DNA of 64,000 bases from JADHOX01 sp038120515 (GTDB taxonomy: Bacteria; Pseudomonadota; Alphaproteobacteria; Rickettsiales; JABIRX01). The translations under genes were made by a program, and so were the position numbers. The notes beneath the pieces are model-generated. The model ran no database searches. It was not told where the DNA came from and was given only the letters and a program-made list of their open reading frames with translations. Shown one piece after another: positions 27,974 through 37,578 of this stretch. The stretch lies in NCBI GenBank assembly GCA_038120515.1, contig JAYOLW010000008.1, positions 1-64,000 of the forward strand. Direction: 5' to 3'. Numbering within the stretch: position 1 is the stretch's first letter; every line of letters begins with the position of its first letter.

Positions 27974-28849
27974 TTAGTCAAACTTATTGCCCAAAATGTA
28001 AATAATTGCTGAATAATCCGAATGCACAATATTAAATCTAACCTTTTTTTGAATAATAGGCTTTGCCTTAAAACCAATTGAAAAAGGCACCATATTTAAA
28101 AACGGAATATCATTAGCACCGTCACCAATTGCTATAACCTCGTCCTTTTTAACACCCATTTTTTGCATTAATAATGCTAAGACTTCAGCTTTACTCTCAG
28201 ATGAAAATACCGGTTTTTTGATATGTCCGGTTAATTTATTATGAGTAAAGATTAATTCATTAGCATAAAATTCATCAAAACTAATATCTTCAGCCAATCT
28301 ATTACAAAAATAAGTAAATCCTCCAGATACAATAACTAAATGAACAGATTGACTTTTTAAAAACTTAGCAGTTTCAACAACACCTTCACTTACTTTAATA
28401 TCTCGATTGTAAATAAGCTCTAAATCTTCTTTTGAAACTCCTTCAAGCAATCTTACTCTTTGCTCAAGCGAACCTTCAAAAAGCATATTTCCATTCATAG
28501 CCTGCTCTGTGATTTTTGAAATTTCCTCATATTTACCAATATGCCTAGCAATTTCATCAATACATTCATTTTGAATTAAGGTTGCATCCATATCGGAAAG
28601 CAAAAGTTTTTTCTTAGCTCTATATTGTTCATTTAGAAAAAAACAATCAATAGGATAATCTTTAAGAAAATTTAATAATAAGCTTTCTTTATCTTTTGTA
28701 AGCTCAACATTTCTAAAATCATAGGCTTTAGAAGCTTTCAAAACATGCAAAGACTGCTCAGTTAAATTTAAAATTTTTAAAATTTTTTCAATTATAGAAA
28801 TTTCAATTTTGAAATTATTAGGGGCGACTATAGTTATTATATTATTCAT
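27974..28849 (-). CDS. serB: Phosphoserine phosphatase
   Basis: HAD-family enzyme releasing serine from phosphoserine. The 291 residues have a short N-terminal extension (about 70 residues, a degenerate ACT-like region). The catalytic core follows: LLSDMDATLIQNECIDEIA with the nucleophile Asp in DMDAT, VIVSGGFTYFCNRLAE, and AIGDGANDIPFLNMV. The Ala in DMDAT replaces the Ser of E. coli SerB (DMDST), which is a common variation. It lies upstream of ftsH with a spacer of 67 bases. With glyA it implies serine and glycine synthesis. Confidence 0.95.
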   Translation of the reverse strand: MNNIITIVAPNNFKIEISIIEKILKILNLTEQSLHVLKASKAYDFRNVELTKDKESLLLNFLKDYPIDCFFLNEQYRAKKKLLLSDMDATLIQNECIDEIARHIGKYEEISKITEQAMNGNMLFEGSLEQRVRLLEGVSKEDLELIYNRDIKVSEGVVETAKFLKSQSVHLVIVSGGFTYFCNRLAEDISFDEFYANELIFTHNKLTGHIKKPVFSSESKAEVLALLMQKMGVKKDEVIAIGDGANDIPFLNMVPFSIGFKAKPIIQKKVRFNIVHSDYSAIIYILGNKFD

Positions 28850-28921
28850 ATTTGCTTAATTAATATTAGACAATTTAGATCAATTTTGCTAAATCACTAT
28901 CAGAAACATTTAAAGAAAAAA

Positions 28922-29578
28922 ATGAAATTTTTTATCGACACTGCAAATATTGAAGAAATACAAGAACTTAATCAATATGGAATCCTTGATGGAGTTACCA
29001 CAAACCCTTCACTTATTGCCAAATCTGGTAGAGATTTTATTGAAGTAATTACTGAAATTTGTGCTATAGTTAATGGTCCAGTAAGTGCAGAAGTTGTTGC
29101 AACTGATTATCAAGGCATGTTAACTGAAGCTGGAAAACTAGCTAATATAGCTGATAATGTCGTTATTAAACTGCCAATGACTTTAGAAGGTCTTAAGACT
29201 TGTAACGAACTATCAAGAAACAACATTCAAACCAATGTAACTTTATGTTTTTCTGCTGCTCAAGCATTGCTTGCTGCTAAAGCTGGCGCAACTTTTGTCT
29301 CTCCTTTTATTGGTAGACTTGACGATATTAGCTATAATGGTCTAAATTTAATTTCTGAAATAAGAATGGTTTTTGACAACTATCCTAACCTATCAACGGA
29401 AATATTAGCTGCTTCAATTAGAAATCCCGTTCATTTATTAGAATCCGCAAAACTTGGTGCTGATGTTGCAACCATTCCTGCAAAAGTTATTCATCAATTA
29501 ATCAAACACCCTTTGACCGATTCTGGACTTGCTATTTTTCAGTCTGATTGGGATAAGACTGGTCAAAAAATAGCTTAA
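28922..29578 (+). CDS. tal: Transaldolase (Fsa/TalC type)
   Basis: 218 residues from ATG 28922; an upstream in-frame codon at 28886 would add 12 residues with no family support. It matches the short, decameric transaldolase/fructose-6-phosphate aldolase group: MKFFIDTANIEEIQELNQYG, GVTTNPSLIAKSG, the Schiff-base lysine in NVVIKLPMT, NVTLCFSAAQALLAAKAGA, and VSPFIGRLDDI. It transfers dihydroxyacetone units in the pentose phosphate pathway; the alternative aldolase activity cannot be excluded. xerC follows four bases later, a recurrent alphaproteobacterial pairing. Confidence 0.93.
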   Translation: MKFFIDTANIEEIQELNQYGILDGVTTNPSLIAKSGRDFIEVITEICAIVNGPVSAEVVATDYQGMLTEAGKLANIADNVVIKLPMTLEGLKTCNELSRNNIQTNVTLCFSAAQALLAAKAGATFVSPFIGRLDDISYNGLNLISEIRMVFDNYPNLSTEILAASIRNPVHLLESAKLGADVATIPAKVIHQLIKHPLTDSGLAIFQSDWDKTGQKIA

Positions 29579-29581
29579 AAA

Positions 29582-30481
29582 TTGCAAATCTTTCAAGAAT
29601 TTTTACAGCAAATATCAATTAAAGGTTTTTCAAAAAAAACTCAAATTGCTTATGCTGGAGATTTAAAATTATTTGAAACCTTTATTAAGAAATATATCAA
29701 TAGCAAGATTGATATAAAAACTTTAACAAATCTAGATATCAAAGACTTTAGAAGTTTCTTTAGCTATTTATTTGAAAAACAAGAACTCTCACCAACATCA
29801 AGGTCTAGGGTTCTTTCAACCCTTAGAAGCTTTTATAAACATCTAAAAAAAAGGAAATATATTGAAGATTCAGCCATATTTTCAATCTCTTTTCCAAAAA
29901 CCGATAAATTATGTCCAAGAGCTTTAAGTGTTCATAACATTTCAAGAATCATTGATGCCTTAGATGAAAATACAGATAATTGGGTTGGTATTAGAAACAA
30001 AACCTTATTTCTATTAAATTATGCTTCAGGCATGAGGATTAGTGAATTATTAAGCCTAACAGATAATATGATATTTGAAGATTTTATAAAAGTCGTTGGC
30101 AAAGGCAACAAAGAGAGAATTATTCCATTAATTCCTGAAGCTAAAACAGCAATTAACGAATATTTGAAAGCTCAACCATTTAAACTTAATAAAGATGATG
30201 AAATTTTTAGGGGTGAGAAAGGCGGTAAGTTAAACCCAAGAATTTTTCAGAGAGTTATTGAAGATCTTAGATACAAACTGAACCTAGATGATAACTTTAC
30301 TCCTCACAGCCTCAGGCATAGTTTTGCGACTCATTTAATTGAAAATGAGGCAAATTTAAGACAAGTTCAAGAACTACTTGGTCACACATCTATTAGCTCA
30401 ACTGAGAAATACCTTAAAATAACAAACAAACACTTAGTTGAACAATTTCAAAAATATCAAACATTCAAAAAAGAGTCTTGA
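29582..30481 (+). CDS. xerC: Tyrosine recombinase XerC
   Basis: Resolves chromosome dimers at dif together with a partner recombinase. 299 residues: an N-terminal SAM-like core-binding domain (about 1-90) and a catalytic domain. The catalytic Arg is in LNYASGMRISELLSL, the Lys in KVVGKGNKERIIPL, the second block is HSLRHSFATHLIE, followed by ELLGHTSISSTEKYLKI with the nucleophile Tyr. The start is a TTG, four bases after tal; there is no ATG in the first hundred codons. XerC rather than XerD is inferred from the tal-xerC gene order. No transposon or phage genes flank it, so a mobile-element integrase is unlikely. Confidence 0.88.
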   Translation: MQIFQEFLQQISIKGFSKKTQIAYAGDLKLFETFIKKYINSKIDIKTLTNLDIKDFRSFFSYLFEKQELSPTSRSRVLSTLRSFYKHLKKRKYIEDSAIFSISFPKTDKLCPRALSVHNISRIIDALDENTDNWVGIRNKTLFLLNYASGMRISELLSLTDNMIFEDFIKVVGKGNKERIIPLIPEAKTAINEYLKAQPFKLNKDDEIFRGEKGGKLNPRIFQRVIEDLRYKLNLDDNFTPHSLRHSFATHLIENEANLRQVQELLGHTSISSTEKYLKITNKHLVEQFQKYQTFKKES

Positions 30482-30546
30482 AAAGTAAAAGTTTTTAGCT
30501 TTATTTACCTGATAAAATTCTAAAATTCTAAAATCTAGATATAATT

Positions 30547-31629
30547 ATGTTGAAATCAATTGTAAGTTTTTCAGATAATCCATGGGGCGGTAATGGATCA
30601 TCAAATCAAAACAATAATTCTAAAAAAACTCAGCAGCAAAATGTTTTGGAATTTGAAAAATTACTTAATAAATATAAAAAAAATTTTTCTGGCGGCAAAG
30701 ATGATAATTCAAAAAAATCAATTTTTAGCATCATCTTAATTGTAATTGCCTTATATTTTTCTACAGGATTTTATACTGTTCAACCTGAAGAAGAAGGTGT
30801 GGTATTACTTTTCGGAAAATTTAACAGAGTAACTGACCCAGGTCTGCATTACCACCTTCCTAGTCCAATCGAGCAATTAATTAAGGTTAAAGTAACACAA
30901 ATTAATTCTGTTGAAATTGGTTACAGAAATCTTGGTGGTGATAGAACTTCTTCAAGAATCGAAGAAAGTAGCATGCTTACTGGTGATGAAAATATTGTAG
31001 ATATTAACTTTGAAGTTCAGTGGCGAATAAAAGATGCATATAATTATTTATTTAAAGTTAGAGATAACTCACCAGGTGCCACTGTAAAAAGTGCTGCTGA
31101 ATCAGCAATGAGAGAAGTAATAGGAAAATCTAAAATTGCCTATGTGCTTTCAGATGGAAGAGCAGAAATTGAACTTGAGGCAAAAAAATTACTGCAAGAA
31201 ATTTTAGATTCATACCAATCTGGTATTGAAGTTGCAAGATTACAGCTTTTAAAAGCTGACCCTCCATCAGAGGTAATTGATGCTTTTAGAGATGTTCAAA
31301 CTGCAAAAGCAGATAAAGAAAAAGCTATCAATCAGGCTGAAGCATATAGAAACGACATCTTGCCAAGAGCTAGAGGAGAAGCACAGCAAATTATTGAAGA
31401 AGCATTAGCATATAAAGAAAGTGTAGTTGCAGACGCCACTGGTAAAGCCAATAGATTCGATGAAGTATATCAAGAATATTCAAAAGCTAAAGTTGTAACA
31501 CAAAAAAGAATTTTCCTACAAACAATGGAAGAAATCCTTGAATCCGCAAATGTAACAATTCTAGATAACTCAATTTCTGAGACTGGAATGGTTCCTTATC
31601 TTCCTCTTAAAAACAATACACAAAAATAG
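30547..31629 (+). CDS. hflK: FtsH modulator HflK
   Basis: Stomatin/prohibitin-family membrane protein of 360 residues that, with HflC, cages FtsH. A Gly/Asn/Gln-rich cytoplasmic N-terminus including DNPWGGNGSSNQNNN is typical of HflK. One membrane helix (about 61-77) follows, then the SPFH domain (TVQPEEEGVVLLFGKFNRVTDPGLHYHLPSP). A long coiled-coil segment (about 235-310) completes it. hflC starts ten bases after its stop, and the DegP-like gene overlaps hflC, the usual hflK-hflC-degP order of alphaproteobacteria. Confidence 0.96.
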   Translation: MLKSIVSFSDNPWGGNGSSNQNNNSKKTQQQNVLEFEKLLNKYKKNFSGGKDDNSKKSIFSIILIVIALYFSTGFYTVQPEEEGVVLLFGKFNRVTDPGLHYHLPSPIEQLIKVKVTQINSVEIGYRNLGGDRTSSRIEESSMLTGDENIVDINFEVQWRIKDAYNYLFKVRDNSPGATVKSAAESAMREVIGKSKIAYVLSDGRAEIELEAKKLLQEILDSYQSGIEVARLQLLKADPPSEVIDAFRDVQTAKADKEKAINQAEAYRNDILPRARGEAQQIIEEALAYKESVVADATGKANRFDEVYQEYSKAKVVTQKRIFLQTMEEILESANVTILDNSISETGMVPYLPLKNNTQK

Positions 31630-31639
31630 TAGGTATAAA

Positions 31640-32503
31640 ATGAAAAAATCAGTCTTAATCATTTTTTTAGTTTTAGTTGGTATCACAATAAGCCAATCAC
31701 TTTATATTCTTGATCAAACTAGACAAAGTGTTGTTTTACGATTTGGTGAAGCTGTTAACTTTGAAAATACTCCTGGATTAAAATATAAATTCCCATTCAT
31801 TGATAATGTAATTTATTTTGACACTAGATTACTTGATCTTAATGCAGACCCAAAGGAAGTAATATCTTCGGATCAAAAAAGATTAATAGTTGATGCTTTT
31901 GCCAAATATAAGATCGTTGATCCGTTAAAATTTGTGCAAACTGTTCGAAATGAAAGAATGGCAAGAAGCAAACTTAATTCAATTTTAGAATCAAGCATTA
32001 GACAAATCCTTGGTGCCGAAGAATTAAAAGTTGTATTACTTGAGGGAAAAAGAAGTGATGTAATGGCAAAGATCCAATCAAATGTAAACACTGAAGCTTT
32101 GTCATTTGGTATTGAAGTTGTTGATGTAAGAATAATGCGTGCAGATTTACCAGCAAAAAATAGTCAGGCAATATTTTACAGAATGCAAAGTGAGCGAGAA
32201 AAAGAAGCTAGAGAATTTAGAGCCGAAGGTTCAGAAGAAGCGCAAAAAATTACTGCAAAAGCTGAAAGAGATAAATTAATCATTGTCGCTAATGCCAAAA
32301 GAGATGCTGATATAATCAAAGGTCAAGCTGATGCAAAAGCAACACAAATTTTTGCTAAAGCTTATGGAAAAGATATTAATTTTTATGAATTTTATAAATC
32401 TATGGAATCTTACAAAAATTCTATAGCAAATAATAAGACTGATTTATATCTTTCACCTGACAATCAATTTTTTAAATATTTTGGTAATTTAAATAGTAAA
32501 TAA
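31640..32503 (+). CDS. hflC: FtsH modulator HflC
   Basis: Partner of HflK, 287 residues. An N-terminal signal-anchor (KKSVLIIFLVLVGITISQSLYIL) precedes the SPFH domain (QTRQSVVLRFGEAVNFENTPGLKYKFPFID, FDTRLLDLNADPKEVISSDQKRLIVDAFAKYKI). An alanine- and charged-residue-rich helix (SEREKEAREFRAEGSEEAQKI) follows. Its TAA overlaps the next ATG by one base (TAATGG), so the serine protease downstream is translationally coupled. Confidence 0.96.
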   Translation: MKKSVLIIFLVLVGITISQSLYILDQTRQSVVLRFGEAVNFENTPGLKYKFPFIDNVIYFDTRLLDLNADPKEVISSDQKRLIVDAFAKYKIVDPLKFVQTVRNERMARSKLNSILESSIRQILGAEELKVVLLEGKRSDVMAKIQSNVNTEALSFGIEVVDVRIMRADLPAKNSQAIFYRMQSEREKEAREFRAEGSEEAQKITAKAERDKLIIVANAKRDADIIKGQADAKATQIFAKAYGKDINFYEFYKSMESYKNSIANNKTDLYLSPDNQFFKYFGNLNSK

Positions 32504-33942
32504 TGGTTCAACTAATTAATAAGATTCTTTTCGCTATTATTGTAATTTCAATTAATAATAATGCTTTTGCATTTCAGCAAAAAGATTTATCCTTTGCAGA
32601 TACAGTTGAAAAACTATCACCTTCTGTTGTAAATATTTCCACAGCACAAATACTTCCTGAACAATTATTGCAAGATCTTTTAGAACAAATACCTAAAGAA
32701 TCACCTTTTTACAAGGTCTTCCAAGATTTGTTAGCAAAACAAGATAAAAAGAAAAAAACACAAAATAATACATTAGGTTCTGGTTTTATAATTTCAGAAG
32801 ATGGATATATTGTTACTAATAACCATGTTATTGGTGAAGCAAAATCAATTGAAGTAACATTTTCAGATGGCAAATCAGAAGAAGCAAGAATTATTGGCCG
32901 AGACAAAAAAACTGACTTAGCCTTAATAAAAGTTGATATTGATCAAAAATTACAACCTGTAAAATTTGCCGATTCTGATAAAGCTCGTCCTGGTGATTGG
33001 GTAATCGCCATTGGAAATCCATTTGGTTTAGGTGGCAGTGTTACAGCTGGAATAATATCAGCTCGAGGTAGAGAAATTTCAACCTCTGGAATTGTTGAAT
33101 ATATTCAAACAGATACAGCTATTAATCGTGGTAATTCTGGTGGACCTATGTTTAATCAAAAAGGCAGAGTTATTGGTATTAATACGGCAATTTTCTCAAC
33201 AGATGGAGCCAATATTGGTATTGGTTTTGCTATACCTTCTAATTTAGCTCAATCTGTTATTAAACAATTAAAAGAAACTGGCAGCGTTACCAGAGGTTGG
33301 CTGGGAGTTCATGTTCAAGACATAAGTGATGAAATGGCTAAAGCTCTTGATTTAAAAAATACAGATGGTGCATATGTCATCAAAATTGTTCCTAACAGTC
33401 CAGCTGAGAAATCTGGCTTAAAAATTGATGATATTATAATCAAATTTGATAATAACAATATTAAGAAAACAAGCCAATTACCTAGAATTGTTAGTAACAC
33501 ATCAATAGACAAAAATGTATCATTACAAATATTACGAAAAATTGATAATAAACTTCAGCAAAAAGATTTAGATGTATTAATTATTGAGCATCAAACACAA
33601 AATAATTCTGATAGCAAGCCAACAATAGATAAAACAAATACAATATTTGGCATGCAATTAATTGAACTAGCTAAAATTAGAGATTATTTCGATTATCCTT
33701 CTGATACTAACGGATTAATTATTCTTGATATTGATAGAAATGAACAGAATTCTGCATTTGAAGTTGGTGACTTAATTACTAAAATTAACCAAAACAACAT
33801 TGAAAATATTGATAATTTAAAACAAATAATTACAGATTCAGAAAATGATAATAAAGATTACTTATTATTTAGCGCTAAGAGGAAAAATGAAAATTTTATC
33901 ACTACAATAAATATTAGTGAAGCTTTAGATCTTAAAAACTAA
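32503..33942 (+). CDS. degP: Periplasmic serine endoprotease DegP/HtrA-like
   Basis: 479 residues with a signal peptide (INKILFAIIVISINNNAFA), a trypsin-like protease domain and two PDZ domains. The catalytic triad is visible: His in GYIVTNNHVIGEAK, Asp in KKTDLALIKVD, Ser in NRGNSGGPMFN. PDZ1 begins GWLGVHVQDISDEMA with SPAEKSGLKIDDIIIKFD; PDZ2 (about 380-475) is more divergent. The product degrades or refolds damaged envelope proteins. Its end overlaps the convergent subtilisin autotransporter gene by four bases. Confidence 0.96.
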   Translation: MVQLINKILFAIIVISINNNAFAFQQKDLSFADTVEKLSPSVVNISTAQILPEQLLQDLLEQIPKESPFYKVFQDLLAKQDKKKKTQNNTLGSGFIISEDGYIVTNNHVIGEAKSIEVTFSDGKSEEARIIGRDKKTDLALIKVDIDQKLQPVKFADSDKARPGDWVIAIGNPFGLGGSVTAGIISARGREISTSGIVEYIQTDTAINRGNSGGPMFNQKGRVIGINTAIFSTDGANIGIGFAIPSNLAQSVIKQLKETGSVTRGWLGVHVQDISDEMAKALDLKNTDGAYVIKIVPNSPAEKSGLKIDDIIIKFDNNNIKKTSQLPRIVSNTSIDKNVSLQILRKIDNKLQQKDLDVLIIEHQTQNNSDSKPTIDKTNTIFGMQLIELAKIRDYFDYPSDTNGLIILDIDRNEQNSAFEVGDLITKINQNNIENIDNLKQIITDSENDNKDYLLFSAKRKNENFITTINISEALDLKN

Positions 33943-36377
33943 AAAGCTCTAGTGAATTCTAAAAAGAGTAATTGATCTTGCTGATCTTTAGCATGATTAA
34001 AATTATCTATAAATGAATATCTTAAAGAAATATCATTTTTGTTAATTGTTTTATCATAACTTAAACTGTAATTAACTTGCCTATGTTCTTCACTTAGATC
34101 AATTGTATCTTTTGCTCTTATTACAGATGAATCATCACGACCAATAGCTACATCAATATCAACAGCTCCGCTAATATAAGCTGGTGGATAATATAATGAA
34201 AATGTGACATCATCATTTAAAAATTTACTTCTAACACCTAATGCCATTGAGTTTTGTGCAAGATTACGAAAATTTCTCAGAATACCTAAATTATTATTAC
34301 TTTCATTGCTTTGTAAGTGCCTATATTCAAAAAATAATTTTGTCTTATCATTTACTGATTTCATATAATCAAAACCCAATACATGATTTAAATTTTTATC
34401 ACCAAAACTAAAAGCCTCTGTTCCAGACATACCTAGAATATTTTCATTAGAAGCAACTAAACTATAAATAATATTTATATTGGATTTCAAAACTTTTAAA
34501 TTAATTAAATTATGTATCTCAAAAATATTATTAGTATCAGAGAAAAAGCCCAATTTATAATTAAGCTTTTTATTAATATTTTTTGCTACCTGAATACCAA
34601 ACCTATCCTCTTGATTAAAATCAAAAATTTCATTGGTTAGATTAAGTGAGTTTTCGTCATAATTATGATTTTGAAATGAACTACTATAATTAAATGCTAA
34701 TGAAAAATTTCCATAATTGGAATTATAAGATAAATTTGATAATTGGAATTCATCAGAATTATTTTGATCATATACAAAATCTTGCTCAGATAAATCCGTT
34801 AAATTTACAAACCCAAAAGACAAACCATTAAAATTAACAGCTTTATATATATCTTTATAATTGAAATTTACAGTTTGAGCAGAATTTGATTCAACAACCA
34901 ACTTGTCAGCTAAATTTGCGTTATAATCTCTTTGATAAGTATCAAAGAATACAGCTTTGTTAAATATCTCTGAACTTATCAATTTACTTGCAACCGACTT
35001 TGAAACATTTAAGTTTGAAGCCTCAAGATCATAATAAATACCACCAAAAGAAGTAGTAGCGACATCAGCAGAGCCATTTGCTGAAACTGCAGATAAAAGA
35101 TTTAAAGCACCCCATCCAGTTACATTGTTATAGGTATAGGTACCAGTACTACCCGAAATCGAAGTTTCTGAACATGAAGCTAATGAAATTAGCTCAAGGT
35201 CGGAACAAGATAAATAATCTGAAGTTTCCAGAAGAATTTGTACCACATCTGCTCCTGACAAATTAGGCCAAGCAGATTGCAAAACTGCTGCAGCACCAGC
35301 TATTGTCGGTGATGCCATAGATGTTCCAGCATAATAATCATAATTTGAAATATTAGCGCTTGCTGAAGATGAATTTGTTACAACACTTGAATAAATATCA
35401 TAATCAATACCAGTACCATCACTATACGAAACACCATCACCTCCTGGTGCAGCCATACAATATCTTGCAGTATCACCACAATAGTTTGAATAATAAGCAA
35501 TTGTACTATCAATATTTCCACTTAAAGATTGATATGAAGTGAAAGTAACCTCATCTGAAGCACTAATTGTCGCATTTAACTTATATGATGAAGTATTCAA
35601 TGATGTTGCCACTATCATTTGCCCTGCAACATCTGAATCAATAGCAGTTCTTGCTGGGTATAAAGGGTTATCTGCATCATCATCCCAAATATCATAAACA
35701 TCTAATCTATCATTTCCTGCTGCAGCAACAAATACAGCCTTATCTCCAATTGTAGGATCATCCAAAACATTCTTTATTTGGGTTAAATGCGTTGAATCTG
35801 GATAGAAACCACCATAACTCATATTAATAACCGTTGAACCACTGCTAATTATTTGCGATGATAACTGATAAGTATATAATCCACCTGATCCACTCAATGG
35901 ATAATATGGCATACCTACAATACTAGCGTTAAAAGCAACTCCATGCATTGAATTTGAATCATCCGTTTTAGCAGCAGCTGCAATTCCAGCAACATGAGTT
36001 CCATGATTTTGATCATCTGATACAGAAGATAAAGAAGTGCTGTCACCACTATAATTATCTGTTATAGCTTCATGACTTCCCCAGGTACCGCTATCAATAA
36101 TTGCAATATTTATTCCATCACCTGCAACATTTTTAGAATTTTGATAGAGATAAAAATAAGCCTCCGCTGCACTAATCTGATTAAGACCTCGTTGATTATA
36201 ATATTCTGTTGTTTGATAACTTGAAACTGAACCACCGCTAGAGCTCGATGAACCAGAGGAGCCTGAAGAAGAGCTAGAAGAACTAGAGGCTGTTGTTGCA
36301 CTTTCACCACTACCACCAAAACATGAAGATAAAAGTGAAATAATACATAACAATATTAAATTTCTTATTGTAAGCAT
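33939..36377 (-). CDS. Lipid-anchored subtilisin-like autotransporter
   Basis: 812 residues. The signal (MLTIRNLILLCIISLLSSC) ends in a lipobox with Cys19. A Ser/Gly linker (about 29-53) follows, then a subtilisin (S8) passenger with triad Asp95 (IAIIDSGTWG), His125 (NHGTHVAG) and Ser352 (GTSMASPTIAG); Asn221 (AAGND) supplies the oxyanion hole. The C-terminal 300 or so residues are a beta-rich, Asn/Phe/Tyr-rich barrel ending in Phe (LLFLEFTRAF), the mark of an autotransporter translocator. Lipid-anchored subtilisin autotransporters such as NalP and SphB1 process other surface proteins, so a maturation protease or virulence factor is plausible. It stands alone between degP and recA. Confidence 0.85.
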   Translation of the reverse strand: MLTIRNLILLCIISLLSSCFGGSGESATTASSSSSSSSGSSGSSSSSGGSVSSYQTTEYYNQRGLNQISAAEAYFYLYQNSKNVAGDGINIAIIDSGTWGSHEAITDNYSGDSTSLSSVSDDQNHGTHVAGIAAAAKTDDSNSMHGVAFNASIVGMPYYPLSGSGGLYTYQLSSQIISSGSTVINMSYGGFYPDSTHLTQIKNVLDDPTIGDKAVFVAAAGNDRLDVYDIWDDDADNPLYPARTAIDSDVAGQMIVATSLNTSSYKLNATISASDEVTFTSYQSLSGNIDSTIAYYSNYCGDTARYCMAAPGGDGVSYSDGTGIDYDIYSSVVTNSSSASANISNYDYYAGTSMASPTIAGAAAVLQSAWPNLSGADVVQILLETSDYLSCSDLELISLASCSETSISGSTGTYTYNNVTGWGALNLLSAVSANGSADVATTSFGGIYYDLEASNLNVSKSVASKLISSEIFNKAVFFDTYQRDYNANLADKLVVESNSAQTVNFNYKDIYKAVNFNGLSFGFVNLTDLSEQDFVYDQNNSDEFQLSNLSYNSNYGNFSLAFNYSSSFQNHNYDENSLNLTNEIFDFNQEDRFGIQVAKNINKKLNYKLGFFSDTNNIFEIHNLINLKVLKSNINIIYSLVASNENILGMSGTEAFSFGDKNLNHVLGFDYMKSVNDKTKLFFEYRHLQSNESNNNLGILRNFRNLAQNSMALGVRSKFLNDDVTFSLYYPPAYISGAVDIDVAIGRDDSSVIRAKDTIDLSEEHRQVNYSLSYDKTINKNDISLRYSFIDNFNHAKDQQDQLLFLEFTRAF

Positions 36378-36431
36378 AAATTATAATGATATTTTGCTGC
36401 TCTATCTGTTAATTTTTATTGTAATACACTT

Positions 36432-37451
36432 ATGGAAAAAAATAAAGCCTTAGAAACAGCCCTCGCACAAATTGAAAGATCATATGGAAAAGGATCAGTT
36501 ATGAAACTTGGTCAAAAAGAAGCATTAGATATTGAAGCTATATCAACAGGATCAATCTCAATTGATTGGGCTCTTGGTATTGGTGGCTTTCCAAAAGGAA
36601 GAATAATAGAAATTTATGGTCCTGAATCATCAGGCAAAACAACTCTTGCTTTATCTGCAATTGCACAGGCTCAGAAAAATGGTGGCACATGTGCATTTAT
36701 TGATGCAGAACATGCACTAGATCCTATTTATGCTGAAAAATTAGGTATTAATTTAGATGAATTATTAATTTCACAGCCTGACACAGGTGAGCAATCTCTT
36801 GAAATCACTGATACTTTGGTAAAATCTGGTGGTGTAGACTTAGTTATCGTTGACTCTGTAGCAGCATTAGTTCCAAAAGCTGAACTTGATGGTGAAATGG
36901 GAGATACCCATGTTGGTCTTCAAGCAAGATTAATGTCACAAGCGCTTAGAAAACTTACAGGAACCGTAGCTAAAACAAACTGTACAGTAATTTTCATTAA
37001 TCAAATTAGAATGAAAATTGGTGTCATGTTTGGTTCACCTGAAACAACAACTGGCGGTAATGCATTAAAATTTTACGCATCTGTTAGAGTTGATATTAGA
37101 AGAACGGGGTCACTTAAAAACAAAGAAGAGGTAATTGGAAATCAAACTAAAGTTAAAGTTGTAAAAAATAAAGTTGCCCCTCCATTTAGAGTGGTAGATG
37201 TAGATATCATGTATGGTCAAGGAATTTCAAAATTTGGCGAGATAATCGATCTTGGAGTCAGAGAAGAAATAGTCGAAAAAGCTGGTGCCTGGTACTCTTA
37301 CGAGGGCGAGAAAATTGGACAAGGTAAAGAAAATGCAAAAATCTTCCTTGAAGAAAATCCAGAAATAGCTGAGAAAATTGAGAAACAAATTAGAGAAAAA
37401 TTAGGGCTTCCAGTGACAGGAAAAACAAATACATCAGCTAAAGCTGCGTAA
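36432..37451 (+). CDS. recA: Recombinase RecA
   Basis: Strand-exchange protein for homologous recombination and SOS induction. The 339 residues are typical: Walker A GPESSGKTTL, the glutamine-switch region (TVIFINQIRMKIGVMFGSPETTTGGNALKFYASVRVDIRR) and the DNA-binding loops are intact. The C-terminal tail is less acidic than in E. coli. No LexA box was recognised upstream. The gene is monocistronic or pairs with comM downstream, from which it is separated by a GC-rich inverted repeat. Confidence 0.98.
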   Translation: MEKNKALETALAQIERSYGKGSVMKLGQKEALDIEAISTGSISIDWALGIGGFPKGRIIEIYGPESSGKTTLALSAIAQAQKNGGTCAFIDAEHALDPIYAEKLGINLDELLISQPDTGEQSLEITDTLVKSGGVDLVIVDSVAALVPKAELDGEMGDTHVGLQARLMSQALRKLTGTVAKTNCTVIFINQIRMKIGVMFGSPETTTGGNALKFYASVRVDIRRTGSLKNKEEVIGNQTKVKVVKNKVAPPFRVVDVDIMYGQGISKFGEIIDLGVREEIVEKAGAWYSYEGEKIGQGKENAKIFLEENPEIAEKIEKQIREKLGLPVTGKTNTSAKAA

Positions 37452-37466
37452 ATAAAGAGAGGGCGG

Positions 37467-37499
37467 TAGGTGCCCTTACATTCATTCAGGGCACCTACA
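37467..37499. repeat. Perfect 11-bp GC-rich inverted repeat after recA
   Basis: Arms GTAGGTGCCCT (37467-37477) and AGGGCACCTAC (37489-37499) are perfectly complementary around an 11-base loop. This is markedly more GC-rich than its surroundings. It lies 16 bases after the recA stop but lacks the T-run of an intrinsic terminator. A second short hairpin (ACTACT/AGTAGT, 37536-37553) followed by T6 at 37560-37565 lies before comM. The first could be a terminator, an RNA-stability hairpin or a dispersed palindromic element. Confidence 0.8.
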
Positions 37500-37578
37500 T
37501 CACAAGCCTATTCGCACTTATGTAATTTTTTATTACTACTTATGCTAGTAGTCAATAGTTTTTTTGTAATATTTTATT

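Noticed and set aside
29582..30481. Tyrosine recombinase as a mobile-element integrase
   Set aside because: Gene order tal-xerC and the XerC-type motifs point to the chromosomal dimer-resolution enzyme.
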